Assembly: GCA_023955335.1 (NCBI GenBank)
Contig: JAGSGF010000013.1
Span: forward strand, 1-64,000
Direction of reading: 5' to 3'
DNA length: 64,000 nt
DNA from: Yoonia sp.
GTDB taxonomy: Bacteria > Pseudomonadota > Alphaproteobacteria > Rhodobacterales > Rhodobacteraceae
Shown here: piece by piece, positions 44,313 through 58,697 of the stretch
Layout: the number at the start of each line of letters is the position of its first letter
How positions within the stretch are numbered: the first letter of the stretch is position 1
Translations under genes and position numbers: made by a program
Notes under the pieces: generated by a model
What the model saw: only the letters and a program-made list of their open reading frames with translations
What the model was told of the DNA's origin: nothing
Database searches by the model: none

Positions 44313-44825
44313 CTAGAACGGAAATGCCACCCGCAAGGCAATCGTCTCAAGTCCTGGGTTAAAATCTTGTGTGTCTGCATTAGACCGGTGGTCGTACGAC
44401 GCAAGCAACGTTATGCCATTATCAAACGCAAAGCCCGCGCCCAAGGATGACCGAAACTGCAGTGATCCACCAATCTCAGGGCCATCACCCAGCGCGAAAT
44501 ATCCGGGCATCAGGGACGCTTCGACAAAAAATGGACCGTTGATCAGGGACTGTGTCGTCCACTTTGGACCCGCCCCGACCCAAACATCGCCAAGGTCTGT
44601 AATCGATGCCCCGATCGTTGGTTGGAACGGGCCGTATGAGGTCCCAAAATCATATCCAACGTAAATTTCGTCACCGATAATATCTTCTTGAAATTCAACC
44701 TTTGCCGCCTGAAATGACAGACGTGATATGGCATCGCTTTGGGCCAAACACCCCGTTGGGCAATCGGTCAGTGCCATATCGGTCAGGCTTGCGATCAGAA
44801 ATATTGCTGCCAGTGTGCCGTCCAT
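44313..44825 (-). CDS. Outer-membrane acyloxyacyl hydrolase (PagL-like lipid A deacylase)
   Basis: The 170-residue protein has a hydrophobic N-terminus, then alternating beta-strands ending in aromatic ALRVAFPF, as in small outer-membrane barrels. DHRSNADTQDFNPGLE holds a His, a Ser two residues later and a Glu fourteen residues after the His. That is exactly the spacing of the PagL catalytic triad (His126, Ser128, Glu140). It probably removes the 3-O acyl chain of lipid A. The export signal ends near CPTGCLA. Confidence 0.82.
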   Translation of the reverse strand: MDGTLAAIFLIASLTDMALTDCPTGCLAQSDAISRLSFQAAKVEFQEDIIGDEIYVGYDFGTSYGPFQPTIGASITDLGDVWVGAGPKWTTQSLINGPFFVEASLMPGYFALGDGPEIGGSLQFRSSLGAGFAFDNGITLLASYDHRSNADTQDFNPGLETIALRVAFPF

Positions 44826-44836
44826 TTTGGTGTCTC

Positions 44837-45454
44837 CTAGCTGTCGGGGGCAACGAGGCCCAGTCCGCGTAAATAAATGCCGATGCCCGTTTCCAAAAGG
44901 TCTTCTGGTGGAAACGGCGATTTGGTGCCGGGGCTGCCGCGTGCAAACAACTCGACGACGCCGTGGCTCATCGCCCAGATATGTGCTGAAAACATCTGTG
45001 GCGGTGGTCGCATATGTTCGGGAATGTGCTGGCTAAGGGCAACAGCTGCCGTTTCAAGAACCCCCATTGCGCGGGTCGCAGCGGCGTTCAATTCGGGGGT
45101 TCGTTGAATGGAAATCCCGCTTTCAAACATCGCCACATAATGTCCCGGGTATTTGCGCGCAAACGCAAGATAGGCGCGTCCTGTGGCCTCGAACGCCGCC
45201 AAATCAGACGGTTGTCCGCCTGCGTAGGCTTGCTCCATCAAGTCCGCGAAAATTGCGTAGCCTTGCAACGCGGCTTCTGCAATCAAGTCCTCGCGCCCTT
45301 CAAAGTGGCGGTAAACAGCAGCTGGCGTAACACCAGCTTCGCGCGCGGCTTCTGACAGGCTAAAGCCCGTCGGGCCCTTCTTTTCGATTAAGAACAGGCA
45401 GCCAGCGACCAATGTTTGGCGCAGGTTTCCGTGATGATACCCGCGTTTAACCAT
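44837..45454 (-). CDS. TetR/AcrR-family transcription regulator
   Basis: From ATG 45454 the 205-residue protein begins VKRGYHHGNLRQTLVA. Its helix-turn-helix FSLSEAAREAGVTPAAVYRHF is near residues 35-55, and its C-terminal ligand domain is of the WHG type. It overlaps ppk2 by 8 bp on the same strand, so the two are co-transcribed. It may control ppk2 or the adjacent outer-membrane gene. Confidence 0.9.
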   Translation of the reverse strand: MVKRGYHHGNLRQTLVAGCLFLIEKKGPTGFSLSEAAREAGVTPAAVYRHFEGREDLIAEAALQGYAIFADLMEQAYAGGQPSDLAAFEATGRAYLAFARKYPGHYVAMFESGISIQRTPELNAAATRAMGVLETAAVALSQHIPEHMRPPPQMFSAHIWAMSHGVVELFARGSPGTKSPFPPEDLLETGIGIYLRGLGLVAPDS

Positions 45455-46316
45455 GCAAAAGATCAGGTCCGCCAACGACCAGCGGGTCGATGCTCTCAAG
45501 GCTTTTGTCGTCGCGGCCCGTATAGTCCAAGGTCGTCAGGACTGACCGAATTGCATTCAAACGCGCCCGCCGTTTGTCATCAGATCGTACGATAGTCCAC
45601 GGGGCGGCGTCTGTATGGGTGCGTCTGATCGTCTCGTCAATTGCCTTGGTATAGGCCTCCCAGCGGTTCAACCCTTCGACATCGATCCACGACAGTTTCC
45701 ACTGCTTTAGCGGATCAGCCTCGCGGTCCAGGAACCGTTTCAATTGCGTGGCTTGCCCAACGTTCAGCCAAATTTTGAACAGTTTGATACCTTCATCCAC
45801 AAGCATATTTTCAAAGGTATTTACCTGCCCAAACCATTTTTCGCGGGCCTCGGGTGTGCAGAATTCGAACACATGTTCTACAACGCCGCGGTTGTACCAG
45901 CTGCGATCAAACAGAACGATTTCGCCTGCCGATGGCATATGATCGATGTAGCGTTGAAAATACCATTGGCCTGCTTCCACATCTGACGGTTTCGACAGCG
46001 CCACCACACGCGCATGACGCGGGTTCAGGTTTTCACGGAACCGCGAAATGGTGCCACCTTTGCCAGCCGCATCACGGCCCTCAAACACGACAACAATCCG
46101 TTCACCCGTTGCCCGCGCCCAAGCCTGAAGCCGGACCAGTTCGATCTGCAACGCAGCGAGTTCATCCTCGTAGGCGTTGCGGTTCATCCGTTTTACATAA
46201 GGATAATCAGGGTTCAGGATTTGGTTCTTTTTCGCGCCGTTGATCGCAAGGCGCACCGCGTTGGGTGCGCTGTCGGCGAAAAAGCGGCTAATACCGCCAT
46301 CAAATGGCAAATCCAT
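45447..46316 (-). CDS. ppk2: Polyphosphate kinase 2
   Basis: The 289-residue protein has Walker A FEGRDAAGKGGTI, the lid-region RHARVVALSKPSDVEAGQWYFQRY, and Walker B LFDRSWYNRGVVEHV. This is the class I PPK2 pattern. The enzyme moves phosphate between polyphosphate and nucleoside diphosphates. It is transcribed together with the TetR gene. Confidence 0.95.
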   Translation of the reverse strand: MDLPFDGGISRFFADSAPNAVRLAINGAKKNQILNPDYPYVKRMNRNAYEDELAALQIELVRLQAWARATGERIVVVFEGRDAAGKGGTISRFRENLNPRHARVVALSKPSDVEAGQWYFQRYIDHMPSAGEIVLFDRSWYNRGVVEHVFEFCTPEAREKWFGQVNTFENMLVDEGIKLFKIWLNVGQATQLKRFLDREADPLKQWKLSWIDVEGLNRWEAYTKAIDETIRRTHTDAAPWTIVRSDDKRRARLNAIRSVLTTLDYTGRDDKSLESIDPLVVGGPDLLHG

Positions 46317-46363
46317 CGGGTTTATCCTTGGCCTGTTTTACTTAGTATGGGCAATGGCGCGCC

Positions 46364-47365
46364 CTAGTGCAATCCAGCGCGAGCTGCGGCACGTGCAATC
46401 GCATCAACAGTTTCCAATGGTGCGACATGGTGTGGCATGTGACCAACACCTTCCAATTCGCGGACCCTTACCGAGAGGACGATTTTCACGATCTCGCGGG
46501 CGTGAATATCGATGGGAACAGTCGCGTCAGCGGTGCCGTGCAGGATTTCAATCGGCAAGGTCAGCTCTGGATAGCGCGCCGTGAGCGCGACCACATATGG
46601 ATAAAGCTTGTTCACCTGCCGCACATTGGCACGGAAACTATCTGGCCTGAGCGTTAGCCGTGCACCGACGTGTTGTGTATATCCAGCAGGGGCTGGTTGC
46701 GGCGCAAAAACGCCGTCGATGGCCATTTCAATCTGGCTGTCGGACGCAACGCTTGAGATCAGAGGAATGACAAAGGCCCCACCAAGCGCGCTGCCATTGA
46801 TGGTATAATAGCGTCCCAAATCACCGGGCCACGGCATGGCAACGCCAGCAAAGGACGTGATCGCCCGCGCATTATGCGGCGCATCTTCGTCCAATCCAGC
46901 AACAGCCCACGCGATGGCAACTGTCCCGCCAAAGCTATGACCTGCAACGATCGGGTCTGTGATCCCCAATTTACCGGCGGCCTCGCGGAGCATCCTGGCT
47001 TGGGCTTGCGGGCTGTCGCCGATCGTCGCAAATGCACCTGTCGGGATGCCCGGCACGCGGTCTGTATACCCCAAGCCAGGGCGGTCAAATGCCGTGACGG
47101 TGTAGGTGTCTGTTAGGCGCTCGAGTAGCCCATCAAATGTCCAATCGCGCAAGTTCCCACCGGCGCCGTGCAACAAAATCAGCTCTGGCCCGGATCCTTT
47201 GCGGATGTAGTGAACCTTGCCGCCAGTTACGTCGACAAATTGGCCGACGGGCGGATATGCCTTTTCCGTTTTGGCCACGCGTTGCGCGGAATTGCAGCCC
47301 GTCAGGGTCGCAACAGCCCCAAGTGTCAGCGCTGCATAAGCAAGTACTTTATGCGCCACCGTCAT
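46364..47365 (-). CDS. Lipoprotein alpha/beta-hydrolase
   Basis: The 333-residue protein has a lipoprotein signal with LTGC at residues 21-24. The hydrolase fold follows: HGAGGNLRDW oxyanion loop, nucleophile elbow AGHSFGG, the acid in HGTADATVP and the base in VGHMPHH. It should act at the periplasmic side of a membrane on an ester or similar bond. It follows metA with one base between, but no functional tie is evident. Confidence 0.87.
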   Translation of the reverse strand: MTVAHKVLAYAALTLGAVATLTGCNSAQRVAKTEKAYPPVGQFVDVTGGKVHYIRKGSGPELILLHGAGGNLRDWTFDGLLERLTDTYTVTAFDRPGLGYTDRVPGIPTGAFATIGDSPQAQARMLREAAGKLGITDPIVAGHSFGGTVAIAWAVAGLDEDAPHNARAITSFAGVAMPWPGDLGRYYTINGSALGGAFVIPLISSVASDSQIEMAIDGVFAPQPAPAGYTQHVGARLTLRPDSFRANVRQVNKLYPYVVALTARYPELTLPIEILHGTADATVPIDIHAREIVKIVLSVRVRELEGVGHMPHHVAPLETVDAIARAAARAGLH

Positions 47366-48283
47366 TTAAGTACCGATGTCATTGAGGTCATACGTCGTTG
47401 TTTGGTAAATCTGGTTGATCCAGTTCCCATAAAGAAGATGCGCGTGGCTACGCCACTTATTCATCGGCGGCTTGCTTGGGTCATCGTCTGGATAGTAATT
47501 CTGAGGGACATTGATTTCGGTGCCCTCTGCAATATCGCGATCATATTCTTGCTTGAGCGTGCCGCTGTCATATTCAAAATGGTTAAAGATATACAGCGCG
47601 CGGTGCTCTGCATCCTCAACCAAACAAGGGCCGGACGTGTCGCTAGTGATCAACGTCTTTAGGCCATCTGCCGCAGCGATGTCATTTTCACGCATTTCGG
47701 TCCAACGGCTTACGGGGATCACGCAGTCGTCAGAGAACCCGCGCAAGAACGGCGAGGATGCGTCCGTCACGCGGTGTCTATAGCAGCCGAACACTTTGGC
47801 GTCGGTAAGGTGCTTGGGCACCCCGTGGAAGTGGTTGATCATCGCCATGCCCCCCCAGCACACGCCAAATGTGGAATGTACGTTTGTCTGGGTCCACTCA
47901 AAAACCTGGGTGATTTCATCCCAATAGGTCACATCGTTGAAATCCAAATGCTCAATCGGCGCGCCTGTAATGATAAGCCCGTCAAATTTCTGATCGCGAA
48001 CCTCGCTGAATGGCACATAGAATTCTTCCATATGCTCGGCAGCTGTGTTTTTCGTCTGATGTTCGGACATCCGGATCAGCGTCAGTTCGATCTGCAGCGG
48101 GGTCGCGCCGATAAGACGCGCAAACTGGTTCTCGGTCTGGATTTTCTTGGGCATCAGGTTCAGCAAAGCGATCCGCAAAGGGCGAATGTCTTGGCGGGCG
48201 GCTGCATCTTCATCAAGCACCATGACACCTTCGTTCCGAAGAACGTCAAAGGCGGGCAGGGCGGATGGCAGTTTGATCGGCAT
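47366..48283 (-). CDS. metA: Homoserine O-acyltransferase, probably acetyltransferase (MetAA)
   Basis: The 305-residue protein has the MetA signatures [14 protein letters not shown], the catalytic Cys in [13 protein letters not shown] and the later catalytic His in FNHFEYD. It activates homoserine for methionine synthesis. In the specificity loop [17 protein letters not shown] a Glu stands where succinyl-specific enzymes have Gly. That residue was shown to favour acetyl-CoA, so O-acetylhomoserine is the likely product. No SAM-II riboswitch is seen in the short upstream gap. Confidence 0.92.
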   Translation of the reverse strand: MPIKLPSALPAFDVLRNEGVMVLDEDAAARQDIRPLRIALLNLMPKKIQTENQFARLIGATPLQIELTLIRMSEHQTKNTAAEHMEEFYVPFSEVRDQKFDGLIITGAPIEHLDFNDVTYWDEITQVFEWTQTNVHSTFGVCWGGMAMINHFHGVPKHLTDAKVFGCYRHRVTDASSPFLRGFSDDCVIPVSRWTEMRENDIAAADGLKTLITSDTSGPCLVEDAEHRALYIFNHFEYDSGTLKQEYDRDIAEGTEINVPQNYYPDDDPSKPPMNKWRSHAHLLYGNWINQIYQTTTYDLNDIGT

Positions 48284-48322
48284 GTGATTGGTCCTTACGG
48301 GCAGGGGGCTCAGATAGGCGGC

Positions 48323-49186
48323 TTAGCTGCGCATCTCAAGGGCTTCAGCGACCATGCGCTCGAACCCTTCGGAATCTTTGACCTGTGCCACGACATCCAT
48401 CGGGATTGTAAGGCCCCAGCGATCTGCCATCGCCTTATAGCGCGGCTGACGGTGCGCCAGCGCTTTTGCAAACGCCCAGCGGATGAAATCGTTAGGGTTC
48501 ACCTTGTCAGGAGCCACGTTAAATTCAGCCAGATAGGCGGTCCAAGTGTTGAGCAGGAATACGGGATCGTAGGACATCGGCTTCGGCTCGCGGTCAAACC
48601 GGCGGACCAGCTCTGCAGTGTGATCGTCAGACCCTTCGATCCAGATCATCAGCGTTTTGGACGCAAGATCTGTCATCAGCGGATCGTTCGGATCATCCAC
48701 ATCAACCCATTCACAAATCGACCCACCGGTATCGCAGATGAAATGCGGATACTGATAAAGCGCGTATGATCGGTCGATAAAGTGACCCGTATCATAAAGT
48801 GCTGCAATCTCGGCCTGCTGGAACTGGTCTTGGCGGCGGGTATATTCATCCCAGTCCAAGCCAGCCTCAGTCGGATCACCCGGTTTGCCAAGGTAAGACG
48901 ACATCGGCTTGAGATCATCAAAAGAGATGTTGGACCCGATATAGATGCTGTCTGAGCGCAAAAGATCACGCAGGAACGGGACCTTCATCGCCTCACGCTT
49001 GGCATTATCCGCAATCAGCTCGCCCATGTAGCGCGTGCCAATGCGGTAATCGATGGAATAATGAAACCAATCACCCTGCGCACGCAGCATGTTGGACAGA
49101 TAAGTTTTCCCCAAGCCAGACATCGCGAACAAAAGAACACGTTTATGCGGGGCGTTGCGCCAGTCAGAAGCAGTTTTGTAAATCAT
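48323..49186 (-). CDS. P-loop ATPase of unknown role
   Basis: From ATG 49186 the 287-residue protein has an early Walker A, FAMSGLGKTYLS, and then YSIDYRIGTRYMGEL. It continues with acidic, charged sequence without other known domains. The family seems conserved in Rhodobacteraceae, with no known function. It lies just upstream of metA, 39 bp apart on the same strand. It may bind a nucleotide and regulate or assist another process; this is not determined. Confidence 0.7.
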   Translation of the reverse strand: MIYKTASDWRNAPHKRVLLFAMSGLGKTYLSNMLRAQGDWFHYSIDYRIGTRYMGELIADNAKREAMKVPFLRDLLRSDSIYIGSNISFDDLKPMSSYLGKPGDPTEAGLDWDEYTRRQDQFQQAEIAALYDTGHFIDRSYALYQYPHFICDTGGSICEWVDVDDPNDPLMTDLASKTLMIWIEGSDDHTAELVRRFDREPKPMSYDPVFLLNTWTAYLAEFNVAPDKVNPNDFIRWAFAKALAHRQPRYKAMADRWGLTIPMDVVAQVKDSEGFERMVAEALEMRS

Positions 49187-49405
49187 GAGCGTAGGGGTAA
49201 TGGTGTGGAGGCAAGTTGGCCAGAGTATTTCGGTCAATCAGGTATCACACCTGCGCTCGCTGTCTGCTTGGGGCCATTGCTGGCGTTTTTCTACGCCCCC
49301 GCAGTTGCGCCACACGCTCATCCAAAATGATCTATATCAACATGCCCGCAAAGATCCGGACTAAATTAAGAATCATATGTATCTGAACATCGGAGGAGAG
49401 CGATA

Positions 49406-49834
49406 ATGCAAAGAATTATTTCAGCAATTTTATTGTCTGTGGGCTTCGTTGGCTCAGCGGGTGCCGTTCATGCGCAAGGCATGACACTTGGCGAGTTTGA
49501 ATATCGGAACAGTTGTGTCGCATGCCACGGTGTTTCGGGCAAAGGCGACGGACCTGTTACCGACTTTTTGTCCGGTGCGGCCCCACTGGACCTGACTGTC
49601 CTGCAGAAAAACAACGGGTCCGTTTTCCCTGTGACTGCGGTCTATAAAATGATCGATGGCAGCGAAGTCGCAACTGCCCATGGCACACGAGACATGCCCA
49701 TTTGGGGTGATCGTTTACGCGAACGGACCGCCGAAGATAATGATTTCCCTTTTTCCGCCGCTGAGACGGAGGAATATGTTGGAACCCGCATTCTAGCGCT
49801 TATCGAATATCTGGCGAGCATACAGACCCAATAG
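49406..49834 (+). CDS. Exported c-type cytochrome (class I)
   Basis: The 142-residue protein has a signal peptide ending VHAQG near residue 24, one heme site CVACHG and a later axial methionine in RDMPIWGDRL. GGAGGAGAG precedes the start. It carries electrons in the periplasm. Its partner oxidase or dehydrogenase is not adjacent. Confidence 0.9.
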   Translation: MQRIISAILLSVGFVGSAGAVHAQGMTLGEFEYRNSCVACHGVSGKGDGPVTDFLSGAAPLDLTVLQKNNGSVFPVTAVYKMIDGSEVATAHGTRDMPIWGDRLRERTAEDNDFPFSAAETEEYVGTRILALIEYLASIQTQ

Positions 49835-49844
49835 AGTGATCTCA

Positions 49845-49882
49845 CGATAAGCGCGTCGCGCGGCAGCGCTTATCGATTTGAT
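49845..49882. terminator. Bidirectional hairpin between the cytochrome gene and mnmA
   Basis: CGATAAGCGC (49845-49854) and GCGCTTATCG (49866-49875) form a perfect 10-bp stem with an 11-base loop, between two convergent genes. T-runs are weak on both sides. Confidence 0.65.
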
Positions 49883-49960
49883 CCTTAAATTGGGTTGGAA
49901 ATAGGTCAGACACCAAAGGCTGCTTTGAACGCATCACCGCCAATCAACCAATAACCGTAT

Positions 49961-51100
49961 CTAGTAGCCACGCCATATCCAGCCGCCGCCCAGCACACGG
50001 CTGCTATCGGGGTCGTAGAACACGCAGGCTTGCCCCGGTGACACGCCTTCTTCGGCGACCAACAACTCAACCTCGGCTTCGGTATCCGAAATCGGGCGTA
50101 AGATCGCCTCAATCGGCGGCTTCGTTGACCGGACTTTGACCGCAATCTGACGCGTCCCGCCATCCATAAGCCCGCCAGCACCAATCCAGTTGATCTCGCG
50201 CAGCGGCACCATACGCGTGGCGAGCATCGTCTTTGGCCCGACAATAACGTGCCGTTTATCGACATCCAAGCGGACAACATACAGCGGATCAGCAAGCCCG
50301 CCGATGCCAAGCCCGCGCCGTTGCCCGATGGTGTAGTGGATCACTCCGCGGTGTTGCGCAAGCACGTTGCCATCCACATCCACAATATCACCAGGCTCGG
50401 CTGCACCGGGGCGCAGTTTTTCGATCACAGCGGCATAGTTGCCGTCAGGGACAAAGCAAATGTCTTGGCTGTCAGGCTTATCCGCCACGCTCAGCCCGTA
50501 TTTCTGGGCCAATGCACGGGTTTCATCCTTGGATTTCAGATGGCCAAGCGGGAAACGCAAATAATCCAACTGCTCTTGCTTGGTTGAGAACAGGAAATAG
50601 CTTTGGTCTTTGGTCGGGTCAGCGGCTGAATGTAGCTCTGCACCTTCGTCACCCATCATGCGCTGAATATAGTGACCAGTGGCCATGCAATCGGCATCCA
50701 GATCTTTGGCTGTCTCCAACAGGTCCTTGAACTTCACCCGCTCGTTGCAGCGAATGCACGGCACAGGGGTCGCACCCGCCAAATAGCTGTCGGCAAATTC
50801 GTCCATGACTGCTTCGCGGAACGTGTTTTCATAGTCGAGCACATAATGTGGAAAGCCCATTTCCTCGGCCACACGGCGCGCATCGTGAATATCACGGCCC
50901 GCACAGCAGGCACCCTTTTTGGCCAACGCAGCACCATGATCATAAAGCTGCAAAGTGACCCCGACCACATCATAGCCTTCTTCGGCCAATTGTGCGGCCA
51001 CAACAGAACTGTCGACACCGCCAGACATGGCCACGACAACCCGGGTCTCGGAGGGCGGTTTGGCGAACCCAAGTGAGTTCAATTCTGTGTCCAGTGGCAT
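49961..51100 (-). CDS. mnmA: tRNA-specific 2-thiouridylase MnmA
   Basis: From ATG 51100 the protein is 379 residues. It has the PP-loop [17 protein letters not shown], the first catalytic cysteine in [11 protein letters not shown] and the second in GQACVFYDP, together with TGHY and DQSYFLF. It thiolates U34 of tRNA for Lys, Glu and Gln. A longer upstream frame lacks family similarity. It is divergent from sciP. Confidence 0.96.
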   Translation of the reverse strand: MPLDTELNSLGFAKPPSETRVVVAMSGGVDSSVVAAQLAEEGYDVVGVTLQLYDHGAALAKKGACCAGRDIHDARRVAEEMGFPHYVLDYENTFREAVMDEFADSYLAGATPVPCIRCNERVKFKDLLETAKDLDADCMATGHYIQRMMGDEGAELHSAADPTKDQSYFLFSTKQEQLDYLRFPLGHLKSKDETRALAQKYGLSVADKPDSQDICFVPDGNYAAVIEKLRPGAAEPGDIVDVDGNVLAQHRGVIHYTIGQRRGLGIGGLADPLYVVRLDVDKRHVIVGPKTMLATRMVPLREINWIGAGGLMDGGTRQIAVKVRSTKPPIEAILRPISDTEAEVELLVAEEGVSPGQACVFYDPDSSRVLGGGWIWRGY

Positions 51101-51233
51101 GACTATTTGTCCGATCATGAAAGCTTTGTACAAAATATAGGAAAATCTGAAGCATGAACAAGGCCACGCTACACCGATCATTAAGCCCTTTTGGGCCATA
51201 TCCGTATCGTGAAAACCTGAAAAGGGGTGAAAT

Positions 51234-51512
51234 GTGTTTTTAAAGAAAATCGATGGGCCACGGTCGGTCACGTTGCCAGATGGGTCAATTATGACACGTG
51301 CGGACCTTCCGCCGCCTGAAACGCGGCGCTGGGTGGCATCACGCAAGGCGACGGTAGTGCGCGCCGTCTTATCGGGCCTGATATCGCGCGAATCTGCCCA
51401 ATCAACTTATGCGCTATCAGATGACGAGTATATGGAGTGGGAACAGGCGATTATGCAACACGGTGAAGACGCATTAAAAGCGACGGCACTAAAACATTAT
51501 AGACAATCCTAG
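51234..51512 (+). CDS. sciP: CtrA inhibitor SciP (DUF1153)
   Basis: The 92-residue protein begins with GTG 51234 (AAGGGG upstream) and has [37 protein letters not shown] helix-turn-helix follows ([18 protein letters not shown]), as in SciP. SciP blocks CtrA-dependent transcription in Caulobacter. It lies 89 bp upstream of ctrA on the same strand, a usual Rhodobacterales arrangement. Confidence 0.93.
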   Translation: MFLKKIDGPRSVTLPDGSIMTRADLPPPETRRWVASRKATVVRAVLSGLISRESAQSTYALSDDEYMEWEQAIMQHGEDALKATALKHYRQS

Positions 51513-51549
51513 GTTGAGATGCAAAGTTGTTTGTACCGTTAGGGTCCGA

Positions 51550-51557
51550 TTAACCAT
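51550..51557 (+). promoter_or_regulatory. CtrA half-site TTAACCAT in the ctrA promoter
   Basis: The 8-mer lies 45 bp before the ctrA start. TTAACCAT is a well-known CtrA half-site, so autoregulation is likely. Confidence 0.55.
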
Positions 51558-51601
51558 TCGGCGTCTACAGTGACTTGATCGTATAAGAGCGGAGAACCTG
51601 A

Positions 51602-56635
<5,034 letters not shown>

Positions 56636-56652
56636 AGTTTTTGTTCACTTTT

Positions 56653-56667
56653 GTTCTTATTTAGTTC
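56653..56667 (+). promoter_or_regulatory. LexA-type SOS box GTTC-N7-GTTC
   Basis: GTTC at 56653-56656 and 56664-56667 are exactly seven bases apart, the alphaproteobacterial LexA direct repeat. Another GTTC lies at 56643 and an inverted GAAC at 56691. The box lies between recG and a 40-codon gene on the same strand. Confidence 0.7.
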
Positions 56668-56678
56668 TTTACATAACG

Positions 56679-56686
56679 TTAACCAT
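56679..56686 (+). promoter_or_regulatory. CtrA half-site TTAACCAT beside the LexA box
   Basis: The same 8-mer found in front of ctrA lies 12 bp after the LexA-type box and about 50 bp before the small membrane-protein gene, hinting at joint SOS and cell-cycle control. Confidence 0.4.
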
Positions 56687-56736
56687 ATGAGAACAAAGGG
56701 GCAACAAAGAGAAACAAACACTGAGGGAGCAACAAA

Positions 56737-56859
56737 ATGGCCAAAGACATCAAAACCGCGATCGTCCGTTCAAGCGACACGATTATTGCTGATGCCATTG
56801 GCGCTGCCGCCTTGCTTGTGATGCTTTATGTCGGTTTGTCCCTGCCTGGGATGGTCTGA
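56737..56859 (+). CDS. SOS-linked single-pass small membrane protein (40 residues)
   Basis: ATG 56737 has GGGAG seven bases upstream. The product begins MAKDIKTAIVRSSDTIIADA and then has one hydrophobic segment (IGAAALLVMLYVGLSLPGMV), so it should span the inner membrane once with a cytoplasmic N-terminus. A LexA-type box and a CtrA half-site lie in front and a strong terminator behind, so it is its own transcription unit. Caulobacter SidA is a similarly tiny SOS-induced membrane protein that blocks division through FtsW. A comparable role is inferred from regulation and topology only. Confidence 0.72.
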   Translation: MAKDIKTAIVRSSDTIIADAIGAAALLVMLYVGLSLPGMV

Positions 56860-57003
56860 CCTGCCTCGCGATAACAGCGTCCGGTCCGTCACATTGCCTT
56901 GTCCCACCTATGCAATTTGATGACCTGCCTGTCCCATCCATAAGTCGGGGATTTGCCTCTCCCCTTTTGGACTACTGGATCGGATGCTAAAATCGCAAAC
57001 CTC

Positions 57004-57042
57004 ACCGCCGCCATCCTGTCCCGGATGTGCGGCGGTTTTTTT
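57004..57042 (+). terminator. Intrinsic terminator after the small membrane-protein gene
   Basis: ACCGCCGC (57004-57011) pairs with GCGGCGGT (57029-57036), with extra pairs ATCC/GGAT in the loop, followed by seven T. It also abuts the end of the convergent scaffold gene. Confidence 0.9.
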
Positions 57043-57490
57043 ATGCGCAGTCGGCTTGTGCGGATGCAATCGCATCGAGCGTGGCATCAAATGCAAGCAT
57101 AATGGACGCATGGCGATTTTTATACTCAGACGCTGGACGCAACACTTCGAGCCCATCAAAAGGGGCCATAGGGACCGGCCCGTCATCTTTCAGCATCGCC
57201 AACATCTGATCACGTCCCGTTTGGACGTCTTTGGGTGTCAAACCCACGATAACAGCCCCGACAACCGACGCTGCCGCCTGCCCAAGCGCGCAGGCTTTGA
57301 CGTCTTGGCCATAATCGCTGATGACGCCATCCGACAATGCCACATCAACGGTGACAGTGGATCCGCAAAGCGGCGCGCGCTTCTTGGCCGTGGCTGTTGG
57401 ATTTGCCAGACGGTCCGTACGTGGCATCTCGGCTGCAAGCGCAAGAATGCGTTGCGAATAAAGCTTCATCAAATCGTTCTCTGCTGACAC
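57041..57490 (-). CDS. IscU/NifU-like iron-sulfur scaffold protein
   Basis: The 149-residue protein has scaffold cysteines in APLCGSTV and [11 protein letters not shown]. The third conserved cysteine region reads RHASIMLAF, with Ala in place of Cys. Members of this branch are annotated as Fe-S assembly scaffolds, but the missing ligand makes a complete cluster site doubtful. It is divergent from hisI. Confidence 0.82.
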   Translation of the reverse strand: MSAENDLMKLYSQRILALAAEMPRTDRLANPTATAKKRAPLCGSTVTVDVALSDGVISDYGQDVKACALGQAAASVVGAVIVGLTPKDVQTGRDQMLAMLKDDGPVPMAPFDGLEVLRPASEYKNRHASIMLAFDATLDAIASAQADCA

Positions 57491-57559
57491 CGTGTTTGCC
57501 CTTTCATGACGTTCGCTTTAGATAGTCCGCAAGCTATCATTTGCAAAGGTATTCCGCTG

Positions 57560-57925
57560 ATGTCCTTCGATCCTCAGACACTTAAATACAACGAAGCAGG
57601 GCTCATCCCCGCAATTGCACAGGATGTCGACACTGGCGAAGTGCTTATGATGGCATGGATGAACGCGACCAGTGTACAGCAAACGTTGGACACCGGTGAT
57701 GTGACGTATTGGTCGCGGTCCCGCCAAGAGTTTTGGGTCAAGGGTGCCACGTCTGGGAATACGCAAAAACTTGCGGCCTTTCGGCTAGATTGTGATCGCG
57801 ATTGCCTGCTTGTCACCGTCCGCCAAATCGGTCCTGCTTGTCACACCGGACGGCGGACCTGTTTCTATACCGAAGTCCAAGATGGAACCGAAATTATACT
57901 TCAGGAAGCCCCACCAACTGCCTGA
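57560..57925 (+). CDS. hisI: Phosphoribosyl-AMP cyclohydrolase
   Basis: The 121-residue enzyme has [41 protein letters not shown] and [13 protein letters not shown], with the zinc cysteines in the last two. It opens the purine ring in histidine synthesis. ATG 57560 is in line with relatives. Its end overlaps convergent gluQ by 32 bp. Confidence 0.96.
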   Translation: MSFDPQTLKYNEAGLIPAIAQDVDTGEVLMMAWMNATSVQQTLDTGDVTYWSRSRQEFWVKGATSGNTQKLAAFRLDCDRDCLLVTVRQIGPACHTGRRTCFYTEVQDGTEIILQEAPPTA

Positions 57926-58697
57926 TATCATTGGGCGTTGCACCTTCAGCGCGATACTTTAACAAAGCGCGTGCATCGTCCCGTTTGGCCAGTCTCTTGC
58001 CATTTTCGTCTCGGATCAATTTATGGTGGTGGTACGTGGGGGTTGGCAATCCCAGCAGCTTTTGCAGCAAGATGTGGACGGGCGTTGCATCCTCAAGATC
58101 TTTGCCGCGCACAACGTCTGTTACGCCTTGGGCGGCATCGTCGATGACCACTGATAGGTGATATGACGTGCCCATATCGCGCCGCGAAATCACAATGTCA
58201 CCGGCTGTTTGCACTAACTCCGGAGATACTCTCGCTCGCCCACAGGCTTTGGTCATATCCAGACGCAATGCCGCAGTGGTGGGGATAGGGCCACTTCGCG
58301 CAGCCCGCTCCCTGCATGTTCCCGGATAAACAATGCCGTCCGGTCCAATCAATGGCGCATTTTCTTGTGGTGCGCTTGCTGCGGTCAAAATGTCCTTCCG
58401 CTGACATAAGCAAGGGTATATAAGTTCTTGTTTCCATAGCTTTTTTAGCGCGTCTTGATACGCGACCTTTCGATCAGATTGCCTCATCACTGGATTGGGC
58501 CAATGCAACCCAAGCCAGTTCAGATCGTCGTATATCTGGTCTTCCCACTGCGGTCGCGCGCGGGTTTGATCGATGTCTTCGATCCGTAATAAGAACGTCC
58601 CGTTTTGCGCCACAGCCATGTCATGCGCCAGCATCGCCGAATAGGCGTGCCCCAGATGAAGCGGGCCAGTTGGCGATGGGGCAAAGCGCGTTATCAT
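57894..58697 (-). CDS. gluQ: Glutamyl-Q tRNA(Asp) synthetase
   Basis: The 267-residue protein is a glutamyl-tRNA synthetase without the anticodon domain. It has [18 protein letters not shown], a zinc site CLCQ...CRER and KRLAKRDDA in place of KMSKS. It attaches glutamate to queuosine in tRNA(Asp). ATG 58697 overlaps the trmFO stop by 4 bp. Confidence 0.94.
   Translation of the reverse strand: MITRFAPSPTGPLHLGHAYSAMLAHDMAVAQNGTFLLRIEDIDQTRARPQWEDQIYDDLNWLGLHWPNPVMRQSDRKVAYQDALKKLWKQELIYPCLCQRKDILTAASAPQENAPLIGPDGIVYPGTCRERAARSGPIPTTAALRLDMTKACGRARVSPELVQTAGDIVISRRDMGTSYHLSVVIDDAAQGVTDVVRGKDLEDATPVHILLQKLLGLPTPTYHHHKLIRDENGKRLAKRDDARALLKYRAEGATPNDIRQLVGLPEV

Noticed and set aside
48284-48322. 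SAM-II riboswitch before metA
   Set aside because: Only 39 bp separate metA from the upstream gene, too short for the element plus a promoter, and no matching sequence is seen.
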